Assembly: GCA_013398055.1 (NCBI GenBank)
Contig: VZRS01002391.1
Coordinates: 65,102-129,101 of the forward strand
Length of the DNA: 64,000 bases
Reading direction: 5' to 3'
DNA from: Ifrita kowaldi
Lineage: Eukaryota > Chordata > Aves > Passeriformes > Cinclosomatidae
The translations under genes were made by a program, and so were the position numbers. Position 1 is the first letter of the stretch. The number at the start of each line of letters is the position of its first letter. Below are positions 59,201 to 64,000 of this stretch, piece after piece. The notes beneath the pieces were generated by a model, which was not told the origin of the DNA, did not search any database, and was given only the letters and a program-made list of their open reading frames with translations.

Positions 59201-62200
59201 AGCCTGTAAACCCTCTCAGGAAGTAGCTATCCTTTATGCTGCTTTGTGACGCCATATTCTCTAGTAGAGCTTCAAAGAGCAGGGGAAGAAGCCTGGGCAA
59301 AGATAAAGTGGGACCTTTGTTAAACAGAGTGTTTCTGCATCCATCTTATTCCAGGCAAAAAGTCTGATAATCCACAATACTATAGCTTTCATGTGCCAGG
59401 GCACAGTGCCAGTATTGCAACTGCTGCAGAAGGTAGGAACAAAGAAGGAAGATAAGGAGTTGTGCTGTAGGGGAAAAAGAAGGAGTGGAGAAAAAAAAAA
59501 TCTTTTGCATTCATGGAATGATTGTGGCACAATCATAATAATTCGGAAATAATTATATTTGTTATCAGTCAACATAATTTCCTGCAGTTCTACACACAAC
59601 GTCATTTTCCTTTTCCAGCAGTCAGGCTGAACAAACGGTTCTGTTCTTGTTATTATTTTAGTTTGAAGCAGAGTAATGTTGGTTGAACTAATAGTATAAA
59701 CACAAGGATATCACTTAGAAATGTCTGAAGATTGGCATTTAGCCTATTGTTTCCTAATATGATGCAACCATATTTTTTCATTCTCACTTTTTTTCCTTGT
59801 ATTTTGCTGTAAAATGCCATGGTCCTGTGATATTGTAAGGATAAGCCCTGCAATATGGTTAAAGACTAACTCAGTTTAGGTTATTATCCAGAGCCCATTA
59901 CTGTAGTATTGGAGTGCCTAAGAGAGACTATTTAGTAGATGAAAGAAAAATAACACAAAACCAGTATCATGCTGTTTGTTTTAATGCTGTAGGGTAGAAC
60001 TCTGTGTATGACATATTTAAAATGACTGATGGATTTTAGCTCACAGTTTAGGAGAGAGGATGCAGGCCCCTTGCTGGGGTGTGACTTTCTTCCACCAGAC
60101 AAATCTGTGGCTCCCTGAAGGGACTGGTATGTCCTTGGAGAGGAAGGTCATGTTACCTTCAGTTTTTCTTAGACACTTGGTCAGAGAAAGAGGCCAGCTT
60201 TAGCCTGGGCCTTTCAGTTCCCAGGGCTTTTGCCATAGCATATGGAGCATGTTCCCTCCTTCAGCAGGCACTCTTCAAATAAGGCTTTTGTGGTGCTATG
60301 AGTTCTCGCTGGCGTATTTCTCTCTTGCTAGATGTCTTGCATTTACACTAAGAGAGGCTCACAAAACAAGAGGAAACTTTACACCATTTATTCTGTTGCT
60401 AAAGTCTATAAGGCAGTACACCAAGCTAAAAGAGAGTTCTGCTGGACAGGAATATGCAGCTCATTAATATAACTGGATTAGAACTTGGTCCTTTATGCTT
60501 ACTATAGCTGCTTTCCAGTTGGCTTTTATTGTTGCTGAAATATTTTGCATTGTCATATGAAATGATTAATATATAAACATGAGAGAAACAAAGACGGATA
60601 CTAGAGGATCTCTAGTGGGTTTACTGGAAACTGAATACAGGAAAATGAGTGCTGGGAAACACACATAAATAAGAACAGGCTTATTTATAACAGCCAGAAA
60701 AAGAGGGAAACCAGTTCCAGCTCTTTTGTTACTTCCCTCCCTAATATAGGTCAGATAAGGAGTTTACACAGATGCATCTCCAATTTGGTTTTCCATGTGC
60801 AGTAGAGAGAAGTATGCAGCCTTTTTTTCTGAAGACTTATGAAAGATAACAGTATAGGAGGTTACAAGGAGTGTGATACAAGGAGCTTTTCTGGATATAG
60901 ACTCATACAACATCTTTTATTAGAGATGTGGGAGCAGAAGAGTAGCCTGCTGATTGCATTCACAGGTTTTATTAAATTAGGAGAATTGGAATCTCAAGAG
61001 GCTAAAAAGTGGCAAAATAAGATTCAACTTGGCAAAAGTCATATGGGGTAAGTTTTACAAAAGAAGTAAAATCCTTAATTTAAGGTAGAATCCATCACAG
61101 TTTTAAGGAGGTTAGAGGCTTATATGTTTTTAAGGTGTGATCTTTAAATTTATGGTACTTTGGGCACCTGGCATCTATACGAAACCAATTCAACTACATT
61201 GTTGATTTTTAAGACTGCAGTCTTCTTTAAAAATTCTTCTATGAAGGCCTGGAGTAGTGTGTAAGAGAAGTTTCTGTTCCAGCCAGCTTGTTTCCCTTTA
61301 GTCTCATTTCAAAGTCACATTGATGAGAACAAAGGAAGTTTCTCAAGCAAGAAGTACTGAAAACAAGCTAATGAGAGAGCTTTCTATTAGCCAAATTGGC
61401 AGCTTCTTTACAGGGATGTAGCTGGTTCTATGAAACAGACTCAATAGTATCCACTGCTAGATATTATTTCTTCAATAATTGTCATTGCACAAATATAGAT
61501 ACATAAAGTGTGAGAAACATCTAAGGATGTCTAGATACGCATAGTAATGGATAAATTTCAAGAGATTGGCTGGAGGAACTGTGGCACTACCTAACATTTA
61601 TGCGCTAATTACAGGCTTTTAATATTTTATCAATGGACATTCCACTTAGAGGCTGATTTACAGATAGGCTCAGCGCCCCATAGCCCCAGTTGACCACAGT
61701 AGGACCTGGAGATCTCCACAAATCAGAGACCTTCCTCCTCCAATTTGGAAACTGGAGAGTACCAAGGGACCACTAATGCTGCCAAACTCAGACAGAAGAG
61801 GATGTATGTATGTAGTGTGTAACCAGCCAGTGGTGGAAACACCGCTGTAGACATGGCTGAAATAAACCTTTTGGGAGGACTGAAAAGGCATTAGGTATCC
61901 ATATGAACACAAACAACATTTAAAATTTTGCAGCCTTACTACCAAAGAGTTACAAGGGTAAAGAAGGCTCATGTTTTAGGGCTGAAGTTGTTGATCTGTG
62001 TGTCAGTATAGATTGTTGTCTCTGTTATAATACAGTCAACAGTTGAACTAGGTCATTAGTGTTTTTGTGTTAATATCCTTGTGTTTATATGAAACAGATC
62101 CACGAAGAGCATGAAGGAGTGTTCTCCCCCTGTATAATGTTTCTGTGAATGCTGGATTGTTCTCTTTTCTGTGTTGCTCTTGGAATATTTTTTACCTAGA

Positions 62201-64000
62201 GGATGGAGAGTGGGATGACCATAGGCAGAGGATGATGAGTTATGATGAATATGAATTTGCTCCTAATCTGTTGGTTTGCTCAGTCCTACTCTAAATAAAA
62301 CTGTTATTAGTAGTTAAAATTTACATAGCCTAATAAGCATCAAACAATATACACCTATTTATCTTTCTTTGCAAAATTTTTCAGGGTTTATCTACCCCCA
62401 TGACTGCCCATTGTTTCCATCTTATACGATATTATGCATTGCCCTGCCATCAGCTGGTCCGCAGAGCCATGACTGGCACTCACTGAGACTTTTCTCCTCC
62501 ACATGGAGACAGGAACATATGTACTGAGTTATTTGTCCCTGCGCTCAGACTGGATCAGCAAGGCCCTTCCTTTTCTCATCTTAACAGCACAATGCATTTG
62601 CCTTTCTGTTGCATTTCAAGGGTCATGCTGAGGGCAGCAGTCCTTACCAAGCTGAATGGTAATTCCTTGAGGCACTGACCCTCAGACTTCAGAAGGAGCC
62701 CTTCCACTGTCTCAATGAAAACAGGCTTTGATGTATCGCCTTTTTCGGCACTGGGAAAGGACTAGATGCAGCTTAAGAAATCCACAGTGAAAGGGCCTTA
62801 GATGGCTTAGAAAAAACAGAGGTCAGGTTCTTTTCAATAGTTCTGGAAATCTTCTTGATGGATGCTGTGTTTGCTGTTACGCTGTGCTCACGTTAGCCAT
62901 GCAGCAGCAGGATCACAGGGAGGCAGGACCAGACACAGGATAGGCTCCACGTGGTGCAATGGCCATAACACTCAGAAAGACTACATCAGCTGTCTTTCTA
63001 ATTGGCCATTTTTGTTTTATTTATACCCACTATAACTAATACACTGTGTGTTTACCTCTGAACTGTTTGCCTTTCTTCCAAAGCCAGTTGTGGGTTTCAG
63101 GTGGAGCAATGAGCAGCTAGGAGCCAAGATAAAAGCCTGACAGGTGGAACAATCACTTGAATGGAGATAGAAGACCCTGCAGAGACATGGGTAGATCTAC
63201 AGAACTTTAAAGCAGTAATTTAGAATGAAATTCTCCTTTTGGCTCTGAATCCTTTGGAAAGATATGATACAGTACACCCGTAGTTTTGAGATAGATGCAG
63301 GAAAATTTAAAACTTGCTAAGTAAGCGGTTACAGACAGTTTGCAGGGGTAGAAGTATTGGTTAAGAGTCTAGAAACCTGAAGGGAAGTAACTGTTGAGAA
63401 GATTTTAGGAAAAAATAAGAATTCTAAGGCAATGAACTACATGTTCTTAAATAAGAATTAAGAAATACCCTCACTGAAGACTTGTCTTTAATATATGGAC
63501 ACCTAATCCTAACAATTGTTCCCTTTCAGTCTTGATAATTTAAGATTCTTTTATAATGTTCCTTCCAGTAGCATGCAAACGATGTCGTCTTGAATGCAAT
63601 TGTATTATAAAACAAAGCAGGGACCATCTGAACTAAAATTAATGCACAGCATTAAATCAGGTACTTAATCATTCATTTTAGTTTGATTTACTGGAGCTAT
63701 TGTGTTCTTGTTATATATTACTGAAAAAATTTAACAATACACAACATGTCTCTGAATACCACGATATTTAGATGTGCTTTAGGAGGCAATTAGATCATTC
63801 TGATTCTTGAAAACCCAATAGCACTATTAGACTTGCATATTAAAACACCCCCTTCTCCTCTCAAACTTAAATGCACCTCTACTCTGCCCTATCAAGTAGC
63901 AAGTTGTGCATTAGTTTCCCGTGTAACAAGGCTATTAAAAGCACAAGCGAAATTAATTTCAGCTGGATACAACTGTTTTTTTAAAAAAAATACTAAAATA
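53273..64000. other. Unique AT-rich DNA, no gene recognised
   Basis: No coding exon, RNA gene or clear transposon was recognised. Open frames are below about 115 codons and show no family signature. Local features are the TA-rich stretch at 56810-56849 and an ACATACATACATA stretch near 55841-55853. The segment at 58300-58460 is a little G+C-richer. It may be intergenic or intronic. Confidence 0.5.
56810..56849. repeat. TA-rich low-complexity stretch
   Basis: Alternating TATA-rich DNA with interruptions (TATATGGG, ATTTATATTTGTATATATG). Many TATA-like words occur, but there is no other promoter element. Confidence 0.7.

Overview
The window looks like gene-poor, AT-rich nuclear DNA from an amniote, most likely a bird. 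The evidence is the set of interspersed repeats. There are several CR1 retrotransposon pieces, including the characteristic CR1 3' end at 36541-36603 (+), 43138-43303 (-) and 45502-45560 (-). There are also much older L3/CR1-like LINE relics, a MIR-type SINE, and one long terminal repeat (LTR) of an endogenous retrovirus. Repeat density is low and most copies are badly decayed, which fits a bird better than a turtle or crocodile. I see no bacterial features: no operons, ribosome binding sites, tRNA/rRNA genes or CRISPR array.

I found no protein-coding gene that I can recognise. The longest open frames are 100-137 codons. They are low-complexity, antisense to or part of LINE sequence, or show no family signature. 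The window is therefore best read as an intergenic desert or the inside of a very long intron; the sequence alone does not say which.

Layout. 1-7.4 kb: unique AT-rich DNA with a tandem pair of AP-1 sites. 7.4-8.5 kb: old L3/CR1-like LINE on +. 8.5-15.9 kb: mostly unique DNA, an ancient repeat near 9.45 kb and a TCTA microsatellite. 15.95-18.0 kb: a MIR-like SINE followed by a second old LINE relic on +. 18-26 kb: unique DNA with traces of old repeats. 26.0-27.5 kb: a CR1 on - interrupted by an LTR with an apparent 6-bp target duplication. 27.5-36.0 kb: unique DNA, a long polypyrimidine tract and a CpG-containing patch. 36.0-36.6 kb: CR1 on +, internally deleted. 36.6-43.1 kb: unique DNA with a CpG-rich patch at 39.3-39.5 kb and a TAATTA cluster at 41.4 kb. 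43.1-46.6 kb: two CR1 copies on -, the second internally deleted. 46.6-52 kb: unique DNA with one ancient repeat. 52.1-53.3 kb: a non-repetitive stretch that looks enhancer-like, with twin octamer motifs and a possible short terminal exon. 53.3-64 kb: unique AT-rich DNA.

The most useful observations are the LTR nested in a CR1, two CR1 copies that each join ORF2 directly to the CR1 3' end, and several clustered binding-site motifs. No new system is demonstrated. Repeat-family assignments rest on remembered consensus similarity, not on a search, and boundaries are approximate unless stated otherwise.
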